Shown: in pieces, positions 23,823 to 33,888 of the stretch
Position numbering within the stretch: position 1 is the stretch's first letter
How the letters are laid out: every line of letters begins with the position of its first letter
Assembly: GCA_945870865.1 (NCBI GenBank)
Contig: CAMBTO010000011.1
Coordinates: 1 to 38,501 of the forward strand
Origin: Klebsiella pneumoniae
Lineage (GTDB): Bacteria; Pseudomonadota; Gammaproteobacteria; Eutrophobiales; Eutrophobiaceae
Length of the DNA: 38,501 bases
Direction: 5' to 3'
Notes under the pieces: model-generated
What the model was told of the DNA's origin: nothing
The model's input: the letters and a program-made list of their open reading frames with translations, nothing else
Database searches by the model: none
Made by a program: the position numbers and the translations under genes

Positions 23823-25628
23823 CTAAATCAGGAGTCCGCCAAACATGGCCAGCGACAATGCTGTAAGTGCGTAGCGTTGTTGCGGGTTGAGCGGTTTGTG
23901 CAGGTAGCCTTCGACCGCAGCAGCGAGTAGCGTGAATCCGGCAGTGACCAGTCCCACCTGTAACCAGTAACGCGGATTACCGAGATCGAGTGATAGCAGG
24001 TCCGGGCACAAGGCAAACAGGAATGGCACAAAAAATCCGGTGAAGGCCAGTTTCATGGACGCATTACCGGTTTGCATAAAATCACTGCCCGCAATCGATG
24101 CCGCTGCCATCGCCGCCAGACATACTGGCGGCGTAATCATTGATAACACGCCAAAATAAAATACAAAAAGATGCGCTGCCATGTCGGGCACACCTGCCGT
24201 GGTCAGTGCCGGTGCAACCAGACCTGCCATAACAATATAAACGGCTGTGGTGGGCAAACCGAGTCCCAGAACCAGTGCGGCAAGTGCAGTCAGAATCAGC
24301 AGTAGATATAGATTGCCGCCGGCCGCGTCAACCACACCCAGGCCAAATGTGAAACCGAGTCCGGTGATCGAGAGGATAGCTATAATAATGCCCGCGATTG
24401 CAACCGCCGGGATGATAGTGAGCATTCCTGATCCGGTGGTATTAACAATCTCCAGCAGACTATTCCATGTCGGGCGTGATGGAGTGAACAGGGCTGCAAC
24501 CACACAGATGGCCGTTGCAATCAAGGCAATCTTGTGTGGTGCAATTGCCGTGCTGAATAACATATACACCAACACAGCGACCGGTATTATGAATGGCCAG
24601 TACAGCCGCAAGGTTGATGCTGCCTGTGGCAGTTCGGTTTCGTCCATCGGGAGTATGTTTAGTCTGGCCGCACGGAAATGGACTTGCAGGAACAGGGTCA
24701 GATAATACAGCAGGGCCGGTAATAATGCGGCTTTGGCCACATCGGCATAGGGCACAGACAACGTATCAGCCATGATAAATGCGGCTGATCCCATGATCGG
24801 CGGCATGATTTGCCCGCCGGTAGAGGCAACCGCTTCAATCGCTGCTGCATCCTTTTTGCTGAATCCGGAACGGTTCATAAGCGGGATGGTGACGATACCA
24901 ATAGTCACAACATTACTGACTGCGCTGCCGGAGATGGTGCCAAACAGCGTGGATGCAACAATTGCCCCTTTGCCCGCACCACCGCGTATACCACGCATAC
25001 CGGACAACGCTAGATCGAGAAACAGTTTGCCTCCGCCCAGACCAAACAATGTCGCACCGAATATAACAAACGCAAGCACCGTGGTGGTCACGACGGATAA
25101 TGAGGAACCCAGCAGTCCGCTCGGATCCAGCACTGAATAGGTGAACAGCTCATACAGGCTGACCTCCCGTCCCTGTAGAAGACCACTGAACAGGTTGGCA
25201 GTCAGGCCGTACAACATGAACCCTAACATTACCCACACCAATGCCCAGCCACAGGTACGCCGCGTGGTCTCACAAACGAGCAAGGTAGCGGCGACCGAGA
25301 TAAACAGTCCTTCCGGATTATCAAGATACCCTCTCGCGACCAGCTCTTCGAAGTGGTAAGCGGTATAGGCAAACAGTATCAGTGAAGCAACAGCAAGTAT
25401 TCGGTCTGGCCAGTCCAGCGACTGTACTGTCTCGTTACGGTTTTTTCCCTGCCGGTTATAGAGTACAAAGATGTCCGCGCTGACCAGGCCTAACATGACC
25501 AGACCAATCTGTTCCTGCCAGAGTGCCAGACCAAAAAACGCCGACGGTACATCAAGTATAAACCCGGCACCGATCAGCAACAGCAGGGCGCGCAGTAACA
25601 GGGACATAAACCGGACAGACATGGTCAA
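23823..25628 (-). CDS. TRAP transporter fused permease (4TM/12TM, DctQM-type fusion)
   Basis: 601 residues, strongly hydrophobic throughout. The N-terminal ~170 residues form the small (Q-type) subunit. The large M-type subunit follows with GGGKLFLDLALSGMRGIRGGAGKGAIVASTLFGTISGSAVSNVVTIG, IEAVASTGGQIMPPIMGSAAFIMAD and LGLGLPTTAVYIVMAGLVAPAL, all diagnostic of TRAP fusions that pair with TAXI binding proteins. It works as a sodium-driven symporter for carboxylates or amino acids. The binding protein's stop codon lies one base upstream of this ATG, so translation is likely coupled. Substrate not readable. Confidence 0.94.
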   Translation of the reverse strand: MTMSVRFMSLLLRALLLLIGAGFILDVPSAFFGLALWQEQIGLVMLGLVSADIFVLYNRQGKNRNETVQSLDWPDRILAVASLILFAYTAYHFEELVARGYLDNPEGLFISVAATLLVCETTRRTCGWALVWVMLGFMLYGLTANLFSGLLQGREVSLYELFTYSVLDPSGLLGSSLSVVTTTVLAFVIFGATLFGLGGGKLFLDLALSGMRGIRGGAGKGAIVASTLFGTISGSAVSNVVTIGIVTIPLMNRSGFSKKDAAAIEAVASTGGQIMPPIMGSAAFIMADTLSVPYADVAKAALLPALLYYLTLFLQVHFRAARLNILPMDETELPQAASTLRLYWPFIIPVAVLVYMLFSTAIAPHKIALIATAICVVAALFTPSRPTWNSLLEIVNTTGSGMLTIIPAVAIAGIIIAILSITGLGFTFGLGVVDAAGGNLYLLLILTALAALVLGLGLPTTAVYIVMAGLVAPALTTAGVPDMAAHLFVFYFGVLSMITPPVCLAAMAAASIAGSDFMQTGNASMKLAFTGFFVPFLFALCPDLLSLDLGNPRYWLQVGLVTAGFTLLAAAVEGYLHKPLNPQQRYALTALSLAMFGGLLI

Positions 25629-25629
25629 T

Positions 25630-26616
25630 TTACTGGGGCAGACTGATACCCTTCGCCTTGAAGAAGGCCAGGGCGGCCGGGTGATACGGGAGCGTGCTGG
25701 CCGGTATGGCCATTCTGTCTGTTGACCAGGTTATAAATTCCTGGTTTTCCTTGACCAAGTCATCGTGGTTGTCCCAGAGGATGGTTAACACCTTGCTGAC
25801 AGCTTCATTGCTCATATGGGTGCTGCCGACCAGATAATAGTCGTATTGCAGAAAATGGGTGTCCTGATCCAGATCCGGAATTGAGCCTTTTGCTTCCAGA
25901 CTGATGGACCCTGCATCAAAGATCTTTTTCATACGTGCAACAGCCGGCGCGGAGGGATCCAGTCCGAGATAACGGATGCCGACTTTTGTTCCGGCCTCAA
26001 GTATGGCCGGCATGCCGGGTGTGGCACACAGGGCGACATCGGCACGGCCTTCCGAGAGTGCCTCAACCGAGGCGACCGGGCTGCTGACCGGGACCAGCTT
26101 AATGTCCTCCCGGGTCAGGCCCATATTTGCCATCTGTGCCTCGGCGAGCTGTTCACATGATTTATGCGACGAGAAGGCCCCGGTAACACGTTTACCCTTG
26201 ATGTCGGCAATCGTCTTGATATCCGAGTCGCGCAGGACGATGACACCTACAGTATTTGCATAGGCATTCGATATTAGTCGCAGATTTGGACTCGCCTTGC
26301 GAAACGGCGCCTCTCCGCGGAAACCCTGTGCTGCATCGTTTGCATTGATCAGCGCCAGTTCGGCACGTCCGCTGTCGAGCATTGGTACGATGACCTGTGC
26401 CCCGCCATAGCCCGCGACGATAGTCTTGTAGTGTGTAGTGCGGGTGATAGTTGCCGCCAGGGTTACGCCAACACGGTAGGCCATCGAACCGGCGGGCAGT
26501 GTCAGTAATTGCAGTGTGTCCTCTGCGGCAGCGAGATGGCGGTTTAGCGTCAGCGTGGACAGCAGCACAAAAACACATGACAGGGCAGTACGGCGTTTGC
26601 ACAATGGGTACATCAT
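25630..26616 (-). CDS. TAXI-family TRAP transporter solute-binding protein
   Basis: 328 residues with a signal peptide (LSCVFVLLSTLTLNRHLAAAE). TAXI features: TLPAGSMAYRVGVTLAATI, GGAQVIVPMLDSGRAELALINANDA, LRLISNAYANTVGVIVLRDSDIKTIADIKGKRV and LSEGRADVALCATPGMPAILEAG. It captures the substrate in the periplasm and hands it to the fused permease downstream. Two adjacent ATGs (26616 and 26613) share a GGGGGA ribosome site. No catabolic gene sits beside it to suggest the substrate. Confidence 0.93.
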   Translation of the reverse strand: MMYPLCKRRTALSCVFVLLSTLTLNRHLAAAEDTLQLLTLPAGSMAYRVGVTLAATITRTTHYKTIVAGYGGAQVIVPMLDSGRAELALINANDAAQGFRGEAPFRKASPNLRLISNAYANTVGVIVLRDSDIKTIADIKGKRVTGAFSSHKSCEQLAEAQMANMGLTREDIKLVPVSSPVASVEALSEGRADVALCATPGMPAILEAGTKVGIRYLGLDPSAPAVARMKKIFDAGSISLEAKGSIPDLDQDTHFLQYDYYLVGSTHMSNEAVSKVLTILWDNHDDLVKENQEFITWSTDRMAIPASTLPYHPAALAFFKAKGISLPQ

Positions 26617-26752
26617 ATTCCCCCGGATTCGATCCAGTTTACTGTTGGTATGACGGGGCAGCGTATTGACTGGGTTTTACTGTGTCAACCGTTTTGCATT
26701 AAAGCGGGAACAGTTGATCGTCGGGTGTGGACGAAAATGCTTTAGGCTGAAG

Positions 26753-26780
26753 TTCCGGGGCTGTCTGTACAGCCCCGGAA
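26753..26780 (-). terminator. Perfect 12-bp hairpin after bipA
   Basis: TTCCGGGGCTGT-CTGT-ACAGCCCCGGAA, a perfect GC-rich 12-bp stem with a 4-base loop, 23 bases past the bipA stop. There is no T-tract on the minus strand. It most likely terminates bipA or protects its 3' end. Confidence 0.6.
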
Positions 26781-26803
26781 TAACCGGACTGATTAGTGAA
26801 CGA

Positions 26804-28627
26804 TCAGGCGAGTTCAGCCTGGCGGCCGGTACGCTTGCGCTCGTGTTCTTTCAGCTTTTTCTTGCGGATACGGATATTCTTCGGTGTGATCTCGACCAGT
26901 TCATCATCATTGATGAACTCCAGCGCACGTTCGAGTGACAGGCGCATAGGTGGGGTCAGAATGACATTATCATCCTTGCCGGCGGCCCGCATATTGGTCA
27001 GCTGCTTGCCCTTTAACGGGTTCACAACCAGATCATTGTCGCGTGAATGCAGGCCTATGACCATGCCTTCATACACCTCGGTGCCATGACCGATCATCAG
27101 TTGGCCACGTTCCTGCAGGTTGAACAATGCATAGGCCAGTGCCTTGCCTTCGCCATTCGATATCAGGACGCCATTGGCACGCTGGTTACGGATCGATTTC
27201 TTGTAGGGGCCGTAGTGATCAAATACGTGGTAGATAAGACCGGTGCCGGCTGTAGCCGTCAGGTAGTCAGTACGGAAACCGATGATGCCACGGGCCGGGA
27301 TCACATAATCGAGACGGACGCGACCGCGACCATCGGGGATCATATTGGCCAGTTCACCACCGCGGTTGCCCAGCATTTCCATCGCCGCGCCCTGATAGGT
27401 GTCTTCCATATCCACAGTCAGCTGCTCATAAGGCTCGCATCGCTCACCATCGATATCTTTCAGGATGGCCTCGGGTCTGGATACGCTGAATTCGTAACCT
27501 TCGCGGCGCATGTTTTCAATCAGGATACCCAGATGCAGTTCACCGCGTCCGGAGACCCTGAACTTGTCCGGATCATCTGTTTCTTCCACGCGCAATGAAA
27601 CGTTATGTTTCAGTTCGTGGAACAGACGTTCACGTATCTGCCGTGAGGTGACATATTTGCCATCGTTACCGTTAAACGGGGAGTCATTGATCTGGAATGT
27701 CATCGTCAATGTGGGTTCGTCCACAATCAATGCCGGCAATTTTTCCGGGGTGTCCGGGTGGCTCAGTGTGTCGGAGATATTCAGTTCCTCAATGCCGCTG
27801 ATCGCAATAATATCACCGGCGGAGGCCTTTTCGATTTCCGTTCGTTCAATACCGAGCAGACGGTATATTGCCGTGATCTTGCCGCGTTTGATGGTTCCAT
27901 CCGCCTTGACGTTCGCAATATTCGTGTTTGGCTTGATCTCACCACGGGTGATACGACCGATACCGATCATGCCGACATAGTTGTTATAGTCGAGCGCACT
28001 GATCTGTAATTGGAACGGTCCGTTCAAATCTACGGCGGGTGGTGGTACATGTTCAATAACAGCCCGAAATAATGGCTCCATATTCTGTTCGATATGTTCC
28101 ATGTCAGTACCGCTGTAGCCCTGTTTTGCCGAGGCGTAAATGATCGGAAAATCGAGCTGTTTTTCATTCGCGCCGAGTCGATCAAACAGGTCAAAGGTCT
28201 GATCCACACACCATCCCGGTCGGGCGCCATCACGGTCTATCTTGTTTATGACAACTATCGGATTCAGACCGCGGGCCAGTGCTTTCTGGGTGACAAACCG
28301 GGTCTGTGGCATCGGGCCATCAACCGCATCTATCAGCAATAAGACGGAATCGGCCATCGACAATACGCGCTCAACCTCGCCACCAAAGTCGGCGTGTCCA
28401 GGTGTATCAATGATATTGATACGGTAGCCATTCCAGTCGAGTGCAGTGTTTTTTGCCAGAATGGTGATACCGCGTTCCTTTTCCAGGTCATTGGAATCCA
28501 TAACGCGTTCGGGCATGACCGCACGGCTGCTAAATGTACCGGACTGGGTCAATAACTGGTCTACCAGGGTGGTTTTACCATGATCAACGTGGGCGATAAT
28601 GGCGATATTTCGGATTTTGTCTGTCAT
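26804..28627 (-). CDS. bipA: Ribosome-dependent GTPase BipA/TypA
   Basis: 607 residues, the standard length. G1 is [16 protein letters not shown]2/switch I is [11 protein letters not shown]3 is [16 protein letters not shown] and G4 is [12 protein letters not shown]. These are followed by the EF-G-like domains and the BipA-specific C-terminal domain ([56 protein letters not shown] in the family's form HSRDNDLVV). The factor assists 50S assembly, especially in the cold and under stress. Here it is divergent from a cold-shock gene. No strong ribosome site is visible before the ATG. Confidence 0.97.
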   Translation of the reverse strand: MTDKIRNIAIIAHVDHGKTTLVDQLLTQSGTFSSRAVMPERVMDSNDLEKERGITILAKNTALDWNGYRINIIDTPGHADFGGEVERVLSMADSVLLLIDAVDGPMPQTRFVTQKALARGLNPIVVINKIDRDGARPGWCVDQTFDLFDRLGANEKQLDFPIIYASAKQGYSGTDMEHIEQNMEPLFRAVIEHVPPPAVDLNGPFQLQISALDYNNYVGMIGIGRITRGEIKPNTNIANVKADGTIKRGKITAIYRLLGIERTEIEKASAGDIIAISGIEELNISDTLSHPDTPEKLPALIVDEPTLTMTFQINDSPFNGNDGKYVTSRQIRERLFHELKHNVSLRVEETDDPDKFRVSGRGELHLGILIENMRREGYEFSVSRPEAILKDIDGERCEPYEQLTVDMEDTYQGAAMEMLGNRGGELANMIPDGRGRVRLDYVIPARGIIGFRTDYLTATAGTGLIYHVFDHYGPYKKSIRNQRANGVLISNGEGKALAYALFNLQERGQLMIGHGTEVYEGMVIGLHSRDNDLVVNPLKGKQLTNMRAAGKDDNVILTPPMRLSLERALEFINDDELVEITPKNIRIRKKKLKEHERKRTGRQAELA

Positions 28628-28720
28628 ACGGGCTATCTGTGAAAAGGGCGCGAATTATACATTATTCTCCCTTTATATATATCGCGGCAGTGGCCTTTCT
28701 TAAAATATATCCGTGCGGAT

Positions 28721-28750
28721 TTGCCAAAACCTTAAAAACTGGTTTATTCT
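28721..28750 (+). promoter_or_regulatory. Probable sigma-70 promoter of the cold-shock gene
   Basis: TTGCCA and TATTCT with an 18-base spacer lie about 120 bases before the start codon. That leaves a long 5' leader of the kind cold-shock genes use for thermal control. It is a weak match at the -10, chosen by position. Confidence 0.4.
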
Positions 28751-28871
28751 GGATTTTGGACATGTAGTAAACAGGGGAAATGGTAGTGTCTGGAGTGGTG
28801 CACGATGTGTTCCTGCCAGGTGTGATTACCAGCTGCAAGTTCGCAATTTTTCCATTAGAGGGGGGGGGTAG

Positions 28872-29084
28872 ATGGGTAATGGTATTGTGAAGTGGTTTAA
28901 TAATGCAAAGGGGTTTGGGTTTATCGAGCCGAAAGAGGGTGGTGATGATATTTTTGTCCACTACTCTGCTATCAAGTCTGACGGTTATAAGACCTTGAGT
29001 GAAGGTCAAACAGTGTCCTATCAGGCAGAGCAGGGCCCGAAAGGATTTCATGCAGTAGAGGTTATGGTGCAACTGGAAGCCTAG
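28872..29084 (+). CDS. Cold-shock protein, CspA family
   Basis: 70 residues forming one OB-fold cold-shock domain. RNP1 (KGFGFIEP) and RNP2 (DIFVHYSAI) are both intact, with [11 protein letters not shown] at the N-terminus. It binds single-stranded RNA or DNA and melts secondary structure. The ribosome site is a run of G directly upstream of the ATG. The family copy (CspA, CspD or other) cannot be decided from the sequence. A Rho-independent terminator follows. Confidence 0.95.
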   Translation: MGNGIVKWFNNAKGFGFIEPKEGGDDIFVHYSAIKSDGYKTLSEGQTVSYQAEQGPKGFHAVEVMVQLEA

Positions 29085-29110
29085 ACAGTGACCCGAAACC
29101 ATCAATTAAA

Positions 29111-29136
29111 CCCCGCTATATGCGGGGTTTTTTGTT
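29111..29136 (+). terminator. Rho-independent terminator of the cold-shock gene
   Basis: Stem ACCCCGC / GCGGGGT around a short loop, followed by a run of six T, 27 bases after the stop codon. Confidence 0.9.
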
Positions 29137-29203
29137 AGAGTGCAATAACAGCGTAGCAAAGGCTGTTGTCCTTTTTTTAAAATACAGGGGAACTATCCGG
29201 TTT

Positions 29204-29392
29204 ATGGCAGTCTGGGAACAGGTAATGCTGGGAGCGGCAGCGTTAATCATGCTGTTTTTGTTCTGGCCAGGGGTGAAGTCGGCAATCGCAAGAGGCCGTG
29301 CGGTTGAAAATCCTGACTGGAAATCAGCACTGATCCCGCTGGGGCTAGTGGTTTTGTTTGTCGTGCTGCTGATAGCCGTATCCCGAAGCTGA
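29204..29392 (+). CDS. Small two-helix membrane protein, unknown function
   Basis: 62 residues from the ATG at 29204 (MAVWEQ). Two hydrophobic helices (VMLGAAALIMLFLFWPGV and ALIPLGLVVLFVVLLIAV) are joined by a polar loop GRAVENPDWKS. The open frame runs 28 codons further upstream, but that part overlaps the cold-shock terminator and lacks a ribosome site, so I reject it. The gene sits between csp and ttcA on the same strand. I do not recognise a named family. Confidence 0.7.
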   Translation: MAVWEQVMLGAAALIMLFLFWPGVKSAIARGRAVENPDWKSALIPLGLVVLFVVLLIAVSRS

Positions 29393-29478
29393 CTGTCCAA
29401 CCCTGCATCACTACATTTTCAGTCAAAGGCCGGTCTGCGTATAATCCGGCTGAAATCATAATTACAGGCAAATAGCAG

Positions 29479-30363
29479 ATGGAAGCGGTATCCCGAAAAG
29501 AAGAATACGATTTCAACAAGCTGCAGAAGCGCCTGCGTCGCAACGTAGGCTCAGCTATCGAAGACTTTAACATGATAGAGCAGGGTGACCGTGTTATGGT
29601 TTGCCTGTCCGGCGGTGCTGATTCGTATACTATGCTGGATATCCTGCTCAGTCTGCAGCGGAGTGCTCCTGTCCAGTTTGAACTGACAGCGGTCAATTTG
29701 GACCAGAAGCAACCTGATTTTCCCGAGCATGTGTTACCCGAATATTTGCAAAAAATCGGCGTGCCCTATCATATCCTGGAGCAGGATACCTACAGTGTGG
29801 TCAAGCGGGTGCTCGAACCAGGCAAGACCATGTGTGGCCTGTGTTCGCGTCTGCGCCGGGGCATACTTTACCGGTTTGCCAAGGAGCAGGGTTATACCAG
29901 GATTGCACTGGGTCATCATCGTGATGACATCATCGAGACACTGTTTCTGAACATGTTTTATGGCGGCAAGTTAAAGGCGATGCCACCGAAGTTGCTCAGT
30001 GATGATCAGGCGCATGTGGTCATCCGGCCGCTGGCGTATTGCAAGGAGAGTGATCTGAAGCAGTACGCCCAGATTAAGGAATTCCCTATTATTCCGTGTA
30101 ACCTGTGCGGTTCGCAGGAACATCTGCAACGCAAGGCAATGAAGCAGTTGCTGAATGAATGGAACCACAAGTATCCGGGTCGCGTCGAGACGATCTTTGC
30201 AGCGATACAAAATGTTGTGCCTTCGCATCTGGCCGACTTTAATTCATTTGATTTCAAAAACCTGGGACGTACGCAAACCGAAGGTGAGACGGGTGCCAAC
30301 AAGGGTTGGTCGGAACCCCCAGGGTTGAGCACGATATCCACAGGGACGGGAAACCATGGCTGA
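29479..30363 (+). CDS. ttcA: tRNA 2-thiocytidine(32) synthetase TtcA
   Basis: 294 residues. The ATP-pyrophosphatase PP-loop is [16 protein letters not shown], and two cysteine pairs ([13 protein letters not shown] and CNLCGSQ) hold the iron-sulphur cluster. [30 protein letters not shown] is a strong TtcA signature. The enzyme thiolates C32 of certain tRNAs. The last 8 bases overlap the start of the next gene, a membrane protease-like protein, so the two are translationally coupled. Confidence 0.96.
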   Translation: MEAVSRKEEYDFNKLQKRLRRNVGSAIEDFNMIEQGDRVMVCLSGGADSYTMLDILLSLQRSAPVQFELTAVNLDQKQPDFPEHVLPEYLQKIGVPYHILEQDTYSVVKRVLEPGKTMCGLCSRLRRGILYRFAKEQGYTRIALGHHRDDIIETLFLNMFYGGKLKAMPPKLLSDDQAHVVIRPLAYCKESDLKQYAQIKEFPIIPCNLCGSQEHLQRKAMKQLLNEWNHKYPGRVETIFAAIQNVVPSHLADFNSFDFKNLGRTQTEGETGANKGWSEPPGLSTISTGTGNHG

Positions 30364-31006
30364 ATTTAACCTGATACAGAAGATTATTATCTATTCTATA
30401 CCGGTCATATTCGCGATCACCGCGCATGAAGTGGCGCATGGATGGATGGCCAGCAGGTTGGGTGACCAGACCGCGAGAATGATGGGCAGACTGACGCTGA
30501 ATCCTGTCAAGCACATCGATCCGGTCGGGACGATCATGGTACCGATCATCATGCTGATGTTTACCCCTTTCATGCTGGGCTGGGCCAAGCCGGTACCGGT
30601 CAACTGGCGCAACCTGCGACACCCCCGCCGTGATATGGCCTGGGTCGCGGTGGCAGGTCCGGCCGCGAATCTGCTTATGCTGGTTATCTGGGCACTGCTG
30701 GCAAAATTCATCCTGTTGTCCGGCACTGGCAATAGTGAATATGGACTCCCGTTCATGGCAATGGCAATGGGAGGCATACTGATCAATATCGTGCTGATCG
30801 TCCTTAACCTGTTGCCGGTACCTCCACTCGATGGCAGCCGGATAGTCAGCTCCTTGTTACCTTCCCGTTCTGCCGTCTTCTATAATCGTTTGGAGCCTTA
30901 CGGACTTATAATAGTGCTGGTATTGATGGCTACCGGAATACTTGGGGATATCATGAGGCCGGCCATTTCGGTGCTGCAATCTGTCGTACAAAGACTTATA
31001 TTCTGA
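30356..31006 (+). CDS. Site-2 protease family (M50) membrane metalloprotease
   Basis: 216 residues with several membrane helices. The zinc motif HEVAH lies in helix 1-2 ([18 protein letters not shown]), and the third-ligand region [16 protein letters not shown] is near the C-terminus. [18 protein letters not shown] is typical of the small, PDZ-less branch. It cleaves membrane-bound substrates; the target is unknown. It starts inside the end of ttcA. Confidence 0.93.
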   Translation: MAEFNLIQKIIIYSIPVIFAITAHEVAHGWMASRLGDQTARMMGRLTLNPVKHIDPVGTIMVPIIMLMFTPFMLGWAKPVPVNWRNLRHPRRDMAWVAVAGPAANLLMLVIWALLAKFILLSGTGNSEYGLPFMAMAMGGILINIVLIVLNLLPVPPLDGSRIVSSLLPSRSAVFYNRLEPYGLIIVLVLMATGILGDIMRPAISVLQSVVQRLIF

Positions 31007-31027
31007 ACATCGGAGCTGGGTCCGGTT

Positions 31028-31105
31028 ATGCCACAGTTCAGGCGGCGCAAAAATGCCTCCCGTAACCTGCTGTTCGATGTCGCCTCTCAGCTTGGCGATA
31101 AGTAA
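31028..31105 (+). CDS. Possible 25-residue basic small ORF
   Basis: An ATG at 31028 preceded by GGAG opens 25 codons (MPQFRRRKNASRNLLF...) ending in TAA at 31103. It fills the gap between the M50 protease and tadA. The Arg/Lys-rich start is the only notable feature. It could well be chance. Confidence 0.2.
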   Translation: MPQFRRRKNASRNLLFDVASQLGDK

Positions 31106-31149
31106 CCCAGGCTACCCTGTTGGCGCGTAGGGTCAGGAATTCCTAGTAA

Positions 31150-31626
<477 letters not shown>

Positions 31627-31636
31627 CACTTCAGTA

Positions 31637-32137
31637 ATGACAGAGACTAAACATGATCAGAAAGCTGCCCGGCTGGTCAGGCAACTGGCCGGTATCCTGC
31701 AGAAACGTTCGCTGATGCTGGTCATTGCAGAATCCTGCACAGGCGGTGGCATTGCCTGTCAGATCACCACAGAGCCGGGAAGTTCCTTGTGGTTTGAACG
31801 TGGTTTTGTCGTCTATTCAAACAGGTCTAAACAGGAATTGCTGGGTGTAAGGGCGGAGACACTCGAACATTTTGGTGCAGTCAGTCTACAGACCGCACAG
31901 GAAATGGCGGTTGGTGCATTGCAGAACTCACATGCAGATATCAGTGTGGCAGTGACCGGTATAGCCGGGCCCGACGGGGGCACAGTCGACAAGCCCGTGG
32001 GTACTGTTTGCCTCGCATGGCAACATCGTTCAGGGGCGGGCAAGTGTGTCCGAGTTTCTTTTGAGGGTGATCGTACCCAGGTCCGCGAATCTGCGATTAA
32101 TCTGGCATTACAGGGTTTGATCGAAATATCCGGGTAG
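31637..32137 (+). CDS. pncC: Nicotinamide-nucleotide amidohydrolase PncC (CinA C-terminal domain)
   Basis: 166 residues, the stand-alone CinA C-terminal domain. Signature motifs are VIAESCTGGGIACQIT, VVYSNRSKQELLGV and AVTGIAGPDGGTVDKPVGTV. It deamidates NMN in NAD recycling. Its place directly before recA is the classic gammaproteobacterial arrangement. Confidence 0.94.
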   Translation: MTETKHDQKAARLVRQLAGILQKRSLMLVIAESCTGGGIACQITTEPGSSLWFERGFVVYSNRSKQELLGVRAETLEHFGAVSLQTAQEMAVGALQNSHADISVAVTGIAGPDGGTVDKPVGTVCLAWQHRSGAGKCVRVSFEGDRTQVRESAINLALQGLIEISG

Positions 32138-32395
32138 TGATGTACTGATTATGGTTGCGGTCATTGCCGGATCGGCTGCGGATTGTGGGATAACAATAGA
32201 AAAAGCGGTATCTGCCCCGTTTTACGTTCAAATTTGCGCCCGACAGAGTCGAATGCCAGCGATTTTTGCCTGGTCGAGTCTGTCACCCGCATGGGGTATG
32301 TTGAATATCAAATCATTCAACGCTGGACACTTACCTCGGCGGGATTTTGTGGGATAATCCGGATACAGTAAACCAATTCAGTGGAGATGAAATCA
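32138..32395 (+). promoter_or_regulatory. recA upstream region
   Basis: 258 bases without a gene. A possible -10 (GATAAT, 32353-32358) has CTTACC 17 bases upstream as a weak -35. I find no canonical LexA box (CTGT-N8-ACAG); a lone ATACAGTA half-site lies at 32363-32370. The recA ribosome site GGAG is at 32383-32386. Confidence 0.4.
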
Positions 32396-33430
32396 ATGGA
32401 TGAGAAAAAGAAGCAAGCCTTGAACATAGCCCTCGGCCAAATCGAAAAACAGTTTGGCAAGGGTTCAATCATGCGTCTCGGGGAAGACAGTGTAATGCAT
32501 GATGTCGAAGCGGTGTCGACAGGTTCACTGGGTCTGGATATTGCCCTGGGAATTGGTGGTTTTCCGCGTGGACGTGTGGTGGAGATCTATGGACCGGAAT
32601 CGTCCGGCAAGACCACACTTGCGTTGCAGGTGGCCGCAGAGATCCAGAAGGCAGGTGGCACAGCCGCATTTGTGGACGCCGAACATGCGATGGACCCGAA
32701 ATATGCGGAAAAACTGGGTGTAAAGATCGCAGACCTGCTGGTGTCACAGCCGGATACCGGCGAACAGGCACTGGAAATCACCGATATGCTGGTCCGTTCC
32801 AGTGCGGTTGATCTGGTCATCATCGACTCCGTGGCCGCTTTGACTCCGAAGGCAGAAATTGAGGGTGACATGGGCGACAGCCACATGGGCCTGCAGGCGC
32901 GGTTGATGTCACAGGCCTTGCGCAAGCTGACCGGTAATATCAAGCGCTCGAACACTCTGGTTATCTTTATCAACCAGATCCGTATGAAGATCGGTGTGAT
33001 GTTTGGAAGCCCGGAGACGACAACCGGTGGTAATGCCCTGAAGTTTTACGCCTCGGTGCGTATCGATATTCGCCGTATTGGCGCCATCAAGAAGGGTGAT
33101 GAAGTCGTCGGTAACGAGACCCGGGTCAAGGTTGTGAAAAACAAGGTTGCACCGCCGTTCAAGGAAGTCGTGTTCGACATCCTATATGGTGAGGGGATCT
33201 CCCGTGAAGGCGAGATCATCAATCTCGGCTCCCAGCTGGAAATTATTGAAAAATCAGGTGCCTGGTACAATTATAATGGCGAACGCATAGGCCAGGGCAA
33301 GGACAATGTCCGGATGTTCCTGAAGGACAACCCGCAGATGGCACAGGAAATCGAGGCCAAGATTCGCGCCAAGTTGTTGCCGGATGTAAAGGCGGCGGTA
33401 GCCCATAATGAAGAAGAGGCGGATGCCTGA
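32396..33430 (+). CDS. recA: Recombinase RecA
   Basis: 344 residues from the ATG at 32396 ([26 protein letters not shown]), which has a correctly placed GGAG; the frame is open five codons further. Walker A is GPESSGKTT, the Walker B region [10 protein letters not shown], and loop L2 includes [22 protein letters not shown]. It drives strand exchange and LexA cleavage. The C-terminal tail is acidic (NEEEADA). recX follows within 20 bases. Confidence 0.98.
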   Translation: MDEKKKQALNIALGQIEKQFGKGSIMRLGEDSVMHDVEAVSTGSLGLDIALGIGGFPRGRVVEIYGPESSGKTTLALQVAAEIQKAGGTAAFVDAEHAMDPKYAEKLGVKIADLLVSQPDTGEQALEITDMLVRSSAVDLVIIDSVAALTPKAEIEGDMGDSHMGLQARLMSQALRKLTGNIKRSNTLVIFINQIRMKIGVMFGSPETTTGGNALKFYASVRIDIRRIGAIKKGDEVVGNETRVKVVKNKVAPPFKEVVFDILYGEGISREGEIINLGSQLEIIEKSGAWYNYNGERIGQGKDNVRMFLKDNPQMAQEIEAKIRAKLLPDVKAAVAHNEEEADA

Positions 33431-33447
33431 GCGGGGACGCTAAACAG

Positions 33448-33888
33448 GTGCGTGAGCTCGCGCTCGGTCTGCTGGCCCGGCGCGAGCACAGCCGCAAGGA
33501 ACTCTGCGCGAAGCTGAAGTTGCGAGGGATTGAAGGCGAGCTGGCTGACGCTGTGCTGGAGCAATTGTCCGCTGAAAGACTCCAGAGTGATCAGCGTTTT
33601 GCCGAAACCTACTTGCACAGCCGGGTCCAGAAAGGATATGGACCAGTCAGGCTGGAACAGGAGTTGTATGAGCGCGGGATTGGGGCACAACTGATACAAT
33701 CCAGTCTGGAGGGTCTTGATACAAACTGGATGGATATTTTACAGTCCGTCAGGCAAAAGAAATTTGGTCGGACCCTGCCGGCCGGATTCAACGAGCAGGC
33801 GAAGGAATCACGTTTTTTACAATACCGTGGATTTACCACTGATCAGATCAGACACCTATACAAGAATAAAAAAACCGATGACGAGTAA
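33448..33888 (+). CDS. recX: RecA regulator RecX
   Basis: 146 residues from a GTG start with GGGGA 10 bases upstream; no ATG is available before the preceding in-frame stop. Helical repeats typical of Rec[55 protein letters not shown] and [17 protein letters not shown]. It modulates RecA filaments. Its last 11 bases overlap the start of alaS. Confidence 0.93.
   Translation: MRELALGLLARREHSRKELCAKLKLRGIEGELADAVLEQLSAERLQSDQRFAETYLHSRVQKGYGPVRLEQELYERGIGAQLIQSSLEGLDTNWMDILQSVRQKKFGRTLPAGFNEQAKESRFLQYRGFTTDQIRHLYKNKKTDDE

Noticed and set aside
29120-29203. Longer version of the small membrane protein
   Set aside because: It would begin inside the cold-shock terminator and has no ribosome site.
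33716-33877. Upstream extension of alaS by 54 codons
   Set aside because: This stretch is recX coding sequence in another frame; the family N-terminus starts at 33878.
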